Source: Mycoplasma sp. CAG:472
Lineage (GTDB): Bacteria > Bacillota_I > Bacilli_A > RF39 > UBA660
Length of the DNA stretch: 58,734 nucleotides
Assembly (NCBI GenBank): GCA_000437315.1
Contig: FR899400.1
Span: 1 to 58,734 of the forward strand
Direction: 5' to 3'
This document shows positions 35,501 through 43,140 of this stretch, piece by piece (positions within the stretch are counted from its first letter, which is position 1; each line of letters opens with the position of its first letter). A program made the translations under genes and the position numbers. Under the pieces are notes generated by a model. That model was not told the origin of the DNA. It ran no database searches and worked only from the letters and a program-made list of their open reading frames with translations.

Positions 35501-35607
35501 ACTCTTTCTGTAAGAACTGCTGTTTTACCAGAACCTGCCCCTGCAGAAACTATAATATTTTTGCCACATTCATTAATTGCTTTTTCTTGGTCAGCAGTCC
35601 ACGCCAT
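32584..35607 (-). CDS. addA: AddA, helicase-nuclease subunit A
   Basis: With AddB this protein processes double-strand DNA ends for recombination. It opens with MAWTADQEKAINECGKNIIV and has Walker A SAGAGSGKTAVLTERV (about residue 20), helicase motifs TFTNAAAMEMKDRI and VDEYQDTSDLQE (Walker B) and motif IV-type KQSIYRFRNANP. Motif MNIHKSKGLEFPICY follows, then RIRLFYVALTRAKEKM (motif VI). The C-terminal nuclease domain is intact: EYDGIIDLLLEYEN and VIIDYKLSN. At 1007 residues it is shorter than B. subtilis AddA (about 1230), mainly in the middle and C-terminal regions. The start codon overlaps the end of addB by 17 bp, and GGAGG precedes it. Confidence 0.93.
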   Translation of the reverse strand: MAWTADQEKAINECGKNIIVSAGAGSGKTAVLTERVITKLKKGININELLILTFTNAAAMEMKDRIREAITKDESLHSQLDLIDGSYITTFDSFALSIVKKYHYLLNIPKDISILDNEIAKNIKTTFLDEVFETLYEQKDTDFLKMVNDLTVKDDTPLRREILSLNELLERLPEKEEYLNNYVNNFYNEKNIESIVKNFYELINKKVDKIKIYLDNLSYNCDEKYYEKVINVVNPILSAKTYEEYKSYTNVKVPALPKNSEEDLKISKEKLQKEIDSLHSILIYKDENHLKNCLLETITYAKAIIKIINELDEKVLGYKEKYASFEFNDIAKMAIKIAKTPNAKKEISSSFKEIMVDEYQDTSDLQETLVNLISNNNVYMVGDIKQSIYRFRNANPLIFKNKYDKYSKEDGGIKIDLLKNFRSRDKVLENINKIFNLLMDDDFGGANYKESHQMVFGNTVYSENSVNTDDLDVLVYNKEDKKYSDTEYEAFIIAGDIKEKILSGYKVLDKETKTLRPCKYDDFCILIDRKNGFEIYKKIFEYLDLPLLIYYDEKITNEKDILVLKNLIDLIVCIYNKDYKQKFKYDFYSILRSFLYNEKDEVFINYFVNNNYYNSDLFKKCDNIAKKLDTMSSKKLIETIIDEFDFYEKTILIGDIDKVIKRCDYLLSLADNLSSLGKSIIEFNEYLNDLIVNDADISFTVNTNVKNNIKLMNIHKSKGLEFPICYFAGFDKAFNKQDLNKMFNFDYDLGLILPFYDDGVGPTILKSIYKDKYLKEDISERIRLFYVALTRAKEKMIMVIPNNMEDISFKEDLNSFLTFISLVKFVLKDNIKYIKDVVLTKNYNYTKEKDLFEKNNDLLNVEEIKVNSNLITHSNVSKKVLKLLTKEEVNAMEYGTHIHEIFETEDFRNANNKYVLALLEKIDNNFKNVYKEYEFIYKYEDKEYDGIIDLLLEYENKMVIIDYKLSNIDDENYVKQLSIYKSFIENKTKKETETYLYSILNDTLKKI

Positions 35608-37945
35608 CGTTATCCTCCGTTTCTATTATTACTTCATCTTTTATAGACTTATAACATATATCCTTAAATTTACAATACATGCAAGATATATTTTTACCAT
35701 TATAATTTTTAGGATTAATATCAAAATTAGAGTCCTCAATATTATTAATCACTTTGTCTATTTGTTCATCAACTTTATGGTAAATTTCATCCATTTTTTC
35801 ATTAGATAAAACTTTACTATAACTATAAAAGTTGCCATCTTTTTTTAGTTTTAAACCCTTAATAACTTTCGATGATTCATAATCTTTATCGAGTTTATTT
35901 ATAATACTTCCATCTATATTTGAGTATCCAGTAAGTTTTAAAGAATCTTTTTTTCTTTCTAATAATGATTTATTTTCATCATATTTATTATCAAGTAAAT
36001 ATACTTTTTGAATATAAAAACCACATATTAAAGCATCTTTATAATTATTTTTTATTAAATATAAATATATAGGAAGTTGTAAATTTAATCCATAATCAAT
36101 TAAATCCATTTTAACATCTATATCATAAGTTTTATAATCGACTATTGCATAATATGTTTTATCACGAATAGTTTTATACATTAATTTATCTATAAATCCT
36201 TTATATAAAACATCAAGTTTACTTTTTTTATTAACATCAAATTCTTGTTCAAGCATATATTCATTTAATAAAGAATAAGTATTTTGCTCATTTATAATTT
36301 CAATTGCAAAAATCATATCTTTTTCCATTTTAAATATATAAAACTTTTCTTTTTCAGTAAAAATTCTATTCGAAGAGTCCATATATTTAATAATTTCATT
36401 ATGAACATCTATTTCTTTATCAATTGACAACTCTAAAATATGATGAAAAAGGGATCCTAAAAATGCTGCAAAAGTATCTTCATAAACATCTAGTCTAAGA
36501 ACATTATTAATAAGGTATTTAAACCCACATTCATTATAACCTTCCATACTTGAATAAGATAAATAAAGTTTATTTTTAAATATTTTATTCATTAACTCGA
36601 AAGGAACTTTTTTATATGTATTATCATACAATTTATAATCTATTTTATAATTATTATATAATGTTTTTAATTCTTCGTTTACTTCACTATATTTATAAAA
36701 TCTATCAAGTAAAGAGCATAATTTTATTTTATTATATTTATTTGAATAATTTAAAGGTACCCTATCAGTAATAGTTTCCATATTGATTTCATTAATTAAT
36801 GTTGAGGGTAAAAAAGAACCACTTTCACTTTGAAGTTTATAACTTATAAATAAATTTTTAAGTTTTTGAATATTATAAATTAAATTTTCTTTATCTTTTT
36901 TAGCCAGTTCATAAGACTTTTCTAGTCCTAATAGACTTTTTTCCTCATCTAAAAGATAATCTTCATCTTTATAAATAGTTGGATATGTTTTTTGATTAAA
37001 TCCAAGTAAAAATACAGAATCATCCTCGTTTACGCTATCAAAAGTGGAAAGCTCTACTGCATTATCATATTTTATTTCAGGTAAATATGTATTTTGAAGT
37101 AAATAAATAATATCCTCCTTTACAGATAATTTATCCTCTATAAATGTAAACTTATTTATTACACTTAATAACTTATTTACTACTTTAGTTGAGTATTTAT
37201 CCTTAACTTCTTCGATAACTTTAGTTAAATCAGATGTAAAGTTACTAATTAAATATTTACTAGCAAGTGTAAAGTATAAACAAATATTGTCATTTAGATT
37301 TACAGGTATATTATACATTTTAAATACTCTTTTTACTATATTTATATACTCATTATCACTTATAATTAGTTTAATTTTATTTATATCTACACCATATTTA
37401 ACAAGTTTACATATTTGACATGCTATATAATTAACTTCATCATCAATATGTGTAAATCTATATACTTTTTTTGAATATAAAGTTTTATTTTCTTTGTTAA
37501 CTATTTTAACATTACAAACATTTTTTATATTATCAAGAAGTTTACTTAAAAAGTTCTCAATATAACCTAAATTATATATAATTATATCTTTACCTTTTAA
37601 ACTATTTATAAATAATTCATCAGTTTTTAATAGCTTATTTTCTATTAAATCTTTTTTTAAATTAACTAAAAAATCTAATTTATCATTATCATATTTTTTA
37701 TCACTTACATAGTAAATATTATCAAGATATTCTTTTGCAACCTCAATTTTAACATTATATTTTTTTCTAACATAATAAAGAGTTTTTTCATCATATGAAA
37801 AAGTTAGTGCTTTAATAAAATCACTTTTACTTAAAAATTTAATTGGTAATAATTTATCAGATTCATTTAATTTTTTTAATAAATTATTCTTTTCGTTATT
37901 ACTGCATACAATTATTGTGTTATTTTTTATTTCTAATATATCCAT
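35591..37945 (-). CDS. addB: AddB-like nuclease subunit, reduced
   Basis: The C-terminal half has the AddB nuclease domain: ECGFKYLINNVLRLD (first Fe-S Cys), LFHHILE, GFIDKLMYK, YAIVDYKT (catalytic Asp and Lys) and the closing Cys cluster SCMYCKFKDICYKS. The protein is 784 residues, against about 1160 in B. subtilis. The N-terminus lacks a Walker A motif (GxGKT), so this subunit should not bind ATP. It is probably the inactive-helicase half of an AddAB complex in which AddA supplies the motor. It overlaps addA. The ATG comes 6 nt after an extended -10 and has no ribosome site, so the mRNA is probably leaderless. Confidence 0.82.
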   Translation of the reverse strand: MDILEIKNNTIIVCSNNEKNNLLKKLNESDKLLPIKFLSKSDFIKALTFSYDEKTLYYVRKKYNVKIEVAKEYLDNIYYVSDKKYDNDKLDFLVNLKKDLIENKLLKTDELFINSLKGKDIIIYNLGYIENFLSKLLDNIKNVCNVKIVNKENKTLYSKKVYRFTHIDDEVNYIACQICKLVKYGVDINKIKLIISDNEYINIVKRVFKMYNIPVNLNDNICLYFTLASKYLISNFTSDLTKVIEEVKDKYSTKVVNKLLSVINKFTFIEDKLSVKEDIIYLLQNTYLPEIKYDNAVELSTFDSVNEDDSVFLLGFNQKTYPTIYKDEDYLLDEEKSLLGLEKSYELAKKDKENLIYNIQKLKNLFISYKLQSESGSFLPSTLINEINMETITDRVPLNYSNKYNKIKLCSLLDRFYKYSEVNEELKTLYNNYKIDYKLYDNTYKKVPFELMNKIFKNKLYLSYSSMEGYNECGFKYLINNVLRLDVYEDTFAAFLGSLFHHILELSIDKEIDVHNEIIKYMDSSNRIFTEKEKFYIFKMEKDMIFAIEIINEQNTYSLLNEYMLEQEFDVNKKSKLDVLYKGFIDKLMYKTIRDKTYYAIVDYKTYDIDVKMDLIDYGLNLQLPIYLYLIKNNYKDALICGFYIQKVYLLDNKYDENKSLLERKKDSLKLTGYSNIDGSIINKLDKDYESSKVIKGLKLKKDGNFYSYSKVLSNEKMDEIYHKVDEQIDKVINNIEDSNFDINPKNYNGKNISCMYCKFKDICYKSIKDEVIIETEDNDGVDC

Positions 37946-37951
37946 AAAATA

Positions 37952-37960
37952 AGTATAGCA
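37952..37960 (-). promoter_or_regulatory. Extended -10 promoter of addB
   Basis: On the minus strand TGC then TATACT ends 6 nt before the addB ATG. The -35 region is poor. Confidence 0.5.
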
Positions 37961-37977
37961 TAAAAAAATTGATAAAA

Positions 37978-38109
37978 CTACCTAGTCTTACCAAAATTTC
38001 TTTCTAAAAATGTATCATAATTTAATTTTTTATTATTTAATTTTTTTAATTTTTCATAAAGTGCTGAATATTTAGTATTTTCTAAATGTCTTTTATAATA
38101 ATTAATATA
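37978..38109 (-). pseudogene. Coding-like remnant after the PepE-like gene
   Basis: Directly after two consecutive TAA stops of the PepE-like gene, the same frame stays open for 43 codons, ending TAG at 37978. It reads YINYYKRHLENTKYSALYEK and later FLERNFGKTR. The amino-acid mix looks coding, but no ATG or ribosome site is present. It could be the tail of a lost gene. Confidence 0.35.
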
Positions 38110-38112
38110 TTA

Positions 38113-38796
38113 TTAACTATTCATATCATTTTTAAAGTTGGCAAAATTATGAACAAAACTTTTACCACAAGAAAATATTATATATTTTTTATTGCCTAAA
38201 AGTTTTATTTCATTATCCGTTATATAAATTACATCTTCTTCGGGTAAATAAATCGTTTTATGTTTTTTAGAATAATCAATTAAATACTTTTGATTTTTTT
38301 TAAAATTTTTTTTATTTAAATGACATAATATAGAATAATCATTTAGAAAATTTAAGCCATTAAAATTTTGATAATTAGTTAAATTCTTGTCCTCTAAGAA
38401 ACAACTATTAATATCTTTACCAAATATTATTGCACCTGCACTTGCACCAAACACTATGCCGCCTTTTTTTAAATACTCAACTATTTTTTCACAATTTGAA
38501 TTATTATGTAACTCTCTTAATAATTTATAAGTATTTCCACCACCAATAAACACTAACGAATAATCAAAAAAATTTTTTCTAGATAATTCTAGCGAACTTC
38601 TTATCATTTCAAAATCTTTTGCACCAAAAAAAGATATTTCATTTTTAAACCAATTATAACAGCTATCATACTTATTTTCATCCATAGCAAGTGGAATATA
38701 CAAAATTGGTTTATCTTTTTGCATAACTTTTGCAATTTTTTTATATGCAATTTCTAGTTGACTTCCACTGCCACCACCACATAAAAATAATTTCAT
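38113..38796 (-). CDS. Peptidase E (S51)/type 1 glutamine amidotransferase-like protein
   Basis: The protein shows the S51 pattern: an early LFLCGGGSGSQ, GGGNTYKLLRELHNN near residue 85, and the nucleophile elbow GASAGAIIFG near residue 118 with the catalytic Ser. Later comes YLPEEDVIYI. Peptidase E of this family splits Asp-X dipeptides; other members act on cyanophycin or as amidotransferase-like proteins. The length of 227 residues is normal. The gene begins 2 bp after the stop of the ABC-F gene, so the two are co-transcribed. Substrate is inferred only by family. Confidence 0.8.
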   Translation of the reverse strand: MKLFLCGGGSGSQLEIAYKKIAKVMQKDKPILYIPLAMDENKYDSCYNWFKNEISFFGAKDFEMIRSSLELSRKNFFDYSLVFIGGGNTYKLLRELHNNSNCEKIVEYLKKGGIVFGASAGAIIFGKDINSCFLEDKNLTNYQNFNGLNFLNDYSILCHLNKKNFKKNQKYLIDYSKKHKTIYLPEEDVIYITDNEIKLLGNKKYIIFSCGKSFVHNFANFKNDMNS

Positions 38797-38798
38797 TT

Positions 38799-40430
38799 TT
38801 ATTTCCTTTCTATTTCCTCATTAATCATTTCATAATGATAAACAATATCTCTATCATAATAGACTATTTTACCACTTGGAAGTAAAAGCATTCTTGAAAT
38901 ACCAAGGTTATCAACAAAATCAAGGTTATGAGAAACCACAAGCATTGTACCTTCATAAGTTTTAAAAGTATCAGCAATAATAACTTGTGTCATCGGATCT
39001 AAATGGTTTGTAGGTTCATCAAGTAAAAGTGTATTTGCTCCCTTTAAAGCAACTTTTGCAAGGGCAACTCTTGATCTTTCACCCGGAGATAAAACCTCAA
39101 CTTTTTTATAAATATCATCCCCAGAAAATAAAAAACTTCCAAGTATTTTTCTTATTTCAAAATCTCTTAGATTAAACTCTGTAAAATTATCTAATATTGA
39201 TTTACTATTATCAAGTATCTCGTGTTCTTGAGCATAATAAGAAATTGTAGTTTTATCATTAATTATAATATTTCCCTCGATTGGAGTAAGAAGCCCCATA
39301 ATAAGTTTTAATAAAGTAGTTTTACCAATACCGTTTTCCCCAACTACTAAAAGTTTTTCTCCCCTAGTTAAATCAAATGTTAAATTTTGATATAGAAGAT
39401 TATCTTTTGTATAACCAAATGTTAGATTTTCAACTTTTAAGGGTGTTAAATAACTTTTTTCATTTATTTTAATATTAAATCTTGTATATTTATTTGCTTT
39501 TTCAAGTACAACTTTTTCTTTTTGGAGTTTCTCTAATTTTTTAATTCTATCTTTAGCAATATTTGCTTTCTTTTCATTACCTCGAATATATTTATTAATT
39601 ATACCTTTTAACTTTTCTTCCACTTTTACTTGTTTTTCATAAAGTCTTTCTTTTACTTTATCTTTTTCACTTTTTATCTTTAGATATTTTTCATAATTTC
39701 CATTATAAAGAAAAACATTTTTCTTTATTTTATCTACATATAAAGTTTTTGTTGTAACTTTATTTAAAAAATCTATGTCATGAGAAATTACAAGTACAAG
39801 TCCATGATAATTTTTTATAGTATTTTCAATATAATCTTTTGTATCTAAATCAAGATGATTTGTAGGTTCATCAAGTAAAAGAATTTCTGGCTTTGAATAA
39901 AGTAGTCTTGCAAATGCTACTTTTGATTTTTGTCCACCAGAAATATTTTTAAGTTTTAAATCAAGTAGTTTTTCAGAAATATTCATACCCTCGATTATTT
40001 TAAGAAGTATGCTTTCTGCATTATATTCATCATAATACTCTAATTTATTTTGATTTTTAGTAATCTTTTTAAAAAGATAATTTAATTTTTTATCATCTTT
40101 TTCTACTGCTATTTGTTCATATAAGGAAGTTATATTATCCTTTAGTTTTTGAATTGGTCTTCCTAAAAGTAAATATTCAAAAACAGTTATATCATCATTT
40201 GGTATTTCATCAGTAATTACCTGGGGAAGATATCCTATTAAATCTCTATTTTTTACAGTTATTTTCCCAGAGTCTGGGGAAATATTTCCAAGTATTAAAT
40301 TAAATAATGTTGATTTACCTGCACCATTTACTCCAACTATGCCAATTTTATCATCATCATTAAAATGAACAGATACATCATTAAATATCTCCTGAAGTCC
40401 AAATGACATATATAAATGTTCTATATTCAT
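38799..40430 (-). CDS. ABC-F family ATPase
   Basis: Two ABC cassettes sit in one chain without membrane segments. The first has Walker A GVNGAGKSTL, signature ISGGQKSKVAFARLL and Walker B ILLLDEPTNHLD. The second has Walker A GENGIGKTTL, signature LSPGERSRVALAKVAL and Walker B LLLDEPTNHLD. A charged helical linker (about residues 230-310, with RLYEKQVKVEEKLK) joins them. ABC-F proteins bind the ribosomal E site and assist translation or protect against antibiotics; the short linker does not allow a choice. The length of 543 residues is usual. GAGGTAAAAGT lies before the ATG. Confidence 0.88.
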   Translation of the reverse strand: MNIEHLYMSFGLQEIFNDVSVHFNDDDKIGIVGVNGAGKSTLFNLILGNISPDSGKITVKNRDLIGYLPQVITDEIPNDDITVFEYLLLGRPIQKLKDNITSLYEQIAVEKDDKKLNYLFKKITKNQNKLEYYDEYNAESILLKIIEGMNISEKLLDLKLKNISGGQKSKVAFARLLYSKPEILLLDEPTNHLDLDTKDYIENTIKNYHGLVLVISHDIDFLNKVTTKTLYVDKIKKNVFLYNGNYEKYLKIKSEKDKVKERLYEKQVKVEEKLKGIINKYIRGNEKKANIAKDRIKKLEKLQKEKVVLEKANKYTRFNIKINEKSYLTPLKVENLTFGYTKDNLLYQNLTFDLTRGEKLLVVGENGIGKTTLLKLIMGLLTPIEGNIIINDKTTISYYAQEHEILDNSKSILDNFTEFNLRDFEIRKILGSFLFSGDDIYKKVEVLSPGERSRVALAKVALKGANTLLLDEPTNHLDPMTQVIIADTFKTYEGTMLVVSHNLDFVDNLGISRMLLLPSGKIVYYDRDIVYHYEMINEEIERK

Positions 40431-40489
40431 ACTTTTACCTCTTTTGCAAATAGATTATATTAAAAAAAGTGATTTAAGTCAATAAACCA

Positions 40490-40604
40490 CTAATCCATAA
40501 TTAAATGTTCAAGTAATTTTTCATCATTAAGAGTTACACTGATTTTCTCATATATTTCTCTTTTTATAGTGTCAAAAATAGTTTCACCAAATTTAACCCT
40601 TCCC
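40490..40604 (-). pseudogene. Nudix hydrolase fragment downstream of metK
   Basis: On the minus strand, right after the metK stop and in another frame, about 38 codons read NLGRVKFGETIFDTIKREIY, then EKISVTLNDEKLLEHLIMD and a TAG at 40490. This matches the Nudix box layout G-x5-E-x7-REuxEE, but with Lys in place of the last Glu. No start codon is present and the rest of the domain is missing, so it is a relic. Confidence 0.5.
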
Positions 40605-40607
40605 AAA

Positions 40608-41630
40608 TTAATCTTTAAAATGACCAAACATTGCTCTTTTTTCATATTTTTCATTTAATAAATCTAGTGAATTTATAATATTTTGAACAGAGCATTTCTC
40701 ATATAAATCATCAGGTACTTTTAAATCACCTTTATTTGAAGTTATATATATTGCAAGAGGATTTTTAAGACCAATAGCATAAGAAAGTTGAACAAGAACA
40801 TATTCTAAATTATCATTATTTTTTAAAATATCTTTTGCAATAACTCTAGCCATATAAGCACCAGACTTATCAACTTTACTTGGGTCTTTACCAGAAAAAG
40901 CACCTCCTCCTACTGGAGCAAAACCTTGATAAGAATCCACCACAATCTTTCTTCCAGTAAGACCTGCATCTCCAGTAAAACCCCCTATTAAAAATTTACC
41001 CGTTGGATTTAAAATAAATTTTTCAACTTCAATATTATATTCATTACATATACTTTTACAAGTATCAATTAATATTTCATCTGTTTTATCTCTTTCTTCT
41101 TCAGTATTTTGATAACAAATTACAAAGTCTTTTATTTTAACTAATTTATTATTTTCATAATAACCAGTTATTTGAGCTTTACCATCTGGTAAAAATCTTT
41201 TATCTTTTTTTCTAAGTTCATCATAGAAAATAGAAAGTTTCTGAAGTATTACCATAGAGGTAGGCAGATACTCTTTAGTATCACGGCATGCATAACCAAA
41301 CATCATACCATTATCACCAGCACCATGAACTTTATCATTAGTTCCAAGTGCTATATCAATGCTTTGAACACCAAGATTATTAATTATTTCGTAATTTTCA
41401 TCATAGCCAACATCATTTAAAACTTTTTTTACTATACTTGAAACATTTACTTTTGCACTACTTGTAACTTCACCAGTTACAAATATTTTACCTTTTCCTC
41501 CCATTACTTCAATTCCACATCGTGAGTATTTATCTTCACTTAAATATGCATCTAAAAGTGCATCACTTATTTGGTCACATACTTTATCTGGGTGACCACG
41601 AAATACTATTTCGTTACTAAAAATTTTCAT
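40608..41630 (-). CDS. metK: S-adenosylmethionine synthetase
   Basis: This enzyme makes S-adenosylmethionine from methionine and ATP. Visible family motifs are FRGHPDKVCDQISDA (near residue 10), GAGDNGMMFGYAC (ATP/methionine site, near 103) and GGGAFSGKDPSKVDKS with the P-loop-like element (near 225). At 340 residues it is about 45 shorter than the usual 380-395, with losses in loop regions and at the C-terminus, but catalytic blocks remain. Expression is controlled by the SAM-I riboswitch upstream (41692-41816), which shuts the gene off when its product is abundant. GGAGTATAA precedes the ATG. Confidence 0.94.
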   Translation of the reverse strand: MKIFSNEIVFRGHPDKVCDQISDALLDAYLSEDKYSRCGIEVMGGKGKIFVTGEVTSSAKVNVSSIVKKVLNDVGYDENYEIINNLGVQSIDIALGTNDKVHGAGDNGMMFGYACRDTKEYLPTSMVILQKLSIFYDELRKKDKRFLPDGKAQITGYYENNKLVKIKDFVICYQNTEEERDKTDEILIDTCKSICNEYNIEVEKFILNPTGKFLIGGFTGDAGLTGRKIVVDSYQGFAPVGGGAFSGKDPSKVDKSGAYMARVIAKDILKNNDNLEYVLVQLSYAIGLKNPLAIYITSNKGDLKVPDDLYEKCSVQNIINSLDLLNEKYEKRAMFGHFKD

Positions 41631-41691
41631 TTATACTCCTTTTCTTTTTTCATCTTAAAAAAAATGCTTAATAAAACTTTCCTCCTTTCAT

Positions 41692-41723
41692 AAAAAAACA
41701 TCCAAGATAACAATATCTTGAAT
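41692..41723 (-). terminator. Riboswitch expression-platform terminator of metK
   Basis: On the minus strand ATTCAAGATA pairs with TATCTTGGAT (one G-U) around TTGT, followed by seven T. The arm overlaps sequence that could pair with the 3' side of the aptamer (AAGATAAC with GTTATCTT), which gives the on/off switch. Confidence 0.82.
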
Positions 41724-41732
41724 GATAAAGTT

Positions 41733-41816
41733 ATCTTATAGATCTAGCATTACCACCTAATTTAATAGGTTGGTGTGACTTCAACGGGCTAGTCCCTCCA
41801 TCACTCTTTATAAGAT
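41733..41816 (-). ncRNA. SAM-I (S-box) riboswitch aptamer of metK
   Basis: The minus strand carries the S-box core: P1 (ATCTTATA with TATAAGAT), AAAGAG, GATGGAGGGACTAGCCCG, TTGAAGTCACACCAACC, then AGGTGGTAATGCTAGATC. The conserved GAGGGA, CCAACC and GGTGGTAATGC blocks are in the expected order. A terminator follows. When S-adenosylmethionine binds, transcription should stop before metK. The position in front of a SAM synthetase gene fits. Confidence 0.92.
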
Positions 41817-41840
41817 GTAATTAAATTATAACACTTTGTT

Positions 41841-42827
41841 TTAGTTAAGTCCAACTTTTTTCTTCATTTGGTTCATTTTTTCATAAGCAAGTTTTCTAGA
41901 GTTTTCTTTACCCTTATTTAATATTTCTTCAAGTTTACCAGAACTTATAATATGATTATATTTTTCTTGAATATCACTAATCATCTGTGATGTTAATGAA
42001 GCAACATACTTTTTAAAATTACCATAACCAGCTGTTTTATATTCATTTGCAATATCCTCTGTAGTTCTTTTAGAAATAACACTTGCAATATTAAGTAAAT
42101 TTGAAATACCTGGTTTATTTTCTTCATCAAAATAAACTAAATTTTCACTATCTGTAGTTGCTCCCATAATCTTTTTAGTAACCATTTCTGGGCTATCAAA
42201 TAAAGATATAACACCATTTGGATTTGTTTCAGACTTACTCATTTTTTTGGTAGGATCTTTTAAATCTTTAATCTTAACTCCCTCTTTACTAATTAAAGGC
42301 TGCGGAAGTTTAAAAGTTTGGCCATATTTATTATTAAATCTTTCTGCTATATCACGGGCAATTTCAACATGTTGTTTTTGGTCAATACCTACTGGGACAA
42401 AATCAGAATCACAATACAAAATATCTGCGGCCATTAAAATTGGATATGTTAAAAGTCCCACAGTAAAGTTTTCTTTGCCTTTAGATTTTTCTTTAAATTG
42501 AATCATCCTTGAGGCTTCTCCATAATAAGTGTTGCACTCTAAAATCCATGAAATCATTGGAATATATTCATTATCTGATTGAATATAAACAACTACTTTC
42601 TCTGGATCAATTCCACATGCGATATACATTGCAATAAACTTTTTAATTCTATCTCTTAAAGTATTTGGATCTTGATATTCAGTAAGTGCATGAAGATCTG
42701 CTACAAAAAGATAGACTTCATTATTTTCATCATTAGAAAGCTCAACCATTTGTGATATTGCTCCAATATAATTGCCTAAAGTAAGTTCTCCTGTTGGTTT
42801 TAATCCTGTTAATATTCTTTTTTTCAT
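41841..42827 (-). CDS. trpS: Tryptophanyl-tRNA synthetase
   Basis: This class I synthetase charges tRNA-Trp. The N-terminus has the HIGH-type motif as TGELTLGNYIGA (PTGxLHLGN-like, His replaced by Thr) and the KMSKS loop is KKMSKSETNP near residue 197. Other motifs are ADLHALTEYQ, ILMAADILYCDSDFVPVG and DQKQHVEIARDIA, the last being the tryptophan-binding region. The length of 328 residues is normal. GAGGGATAAAA precedes the ATG. Upstream lies a T-box leader (42845-43048) that should raise expression when tRNA-Trp is uncharged. Confidence 0.95.
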   Translation of the reverse strand: MKKRILTGLKPTGELTLGNYIGAISQMVELSNDENNEVYLFVADLHALTEYQDPNTLRDRIKKFIAMYIACGIDPEKVVVYIQSDNEYIPMISWILECNTYYGEASRMIQFKEKSKGKENFTVGLLTYPILMAADILYCDSDFVPVGIDQKQHVEIARDIAERFNNKYGQTFKLPQPLISKEGVKIKDLKDPTKKMSKSETNPNGVISLFDSPEMVTKKIMGATTDSENLVYFDEENKPGISNLLNIASVISKRTTEDIANEYKTAGYGNFKKYVASLTSQMISDIQEKYNHIISSGKLEEILNKGKENSRKLAYEKMNQMKKKVGLN

Positions 42828-42844
42828 TTTTATCCCTCTTTCTT

Positions 42845-43048
42845 AAAAAAAATCTTATCCTCAACAGTTAGGATAAGATTTAAGTTCTTATTAATGCCAC
42901 CTAAAAAGTGCAATTCATGTACAATTATACATGCTACTTTGTTAACGAAGTTAAGTACTCCGTGCTAGCCTACTACTATTTCGGTAGCCTCTTGAAAGCC
43001 CATTTCGTATATTACCCATTTATAACTTTCCACCATCAGTTACTCTCT
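42845..43048 (-). ncRNA. T-box leader of trpS
   Basis: The minus strand begins AGAGAG (43043-43048 region) followed by TAACTGATGGTGGAAAG, typical for the base of stem I. It has GAAATGGGC, in which TGG is a candidate Trp specifier codon. Near the 3' end is the T-box core AGGTGGCA (42895-42902), which is shorter than the AGGGTGGNACC consensus. A perfect 10-bp terminator (AATCTTATCC/GGATAAGATT, 10-nt loop, T run; 42845-42880) ends the leader. Uncharged tRNA-Trp would favour the antiterminator. The specifier assignment is tentative. Confidence 0.82.
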
Positions 43049-43140
43049 TTAAAACAAATAATATCTACTTTTCTTTCTCATTGATTTACAAATTAATTGT
43101 ATAACTATATTTTTTCTTTGTCAATAGATAAAAATTTATA

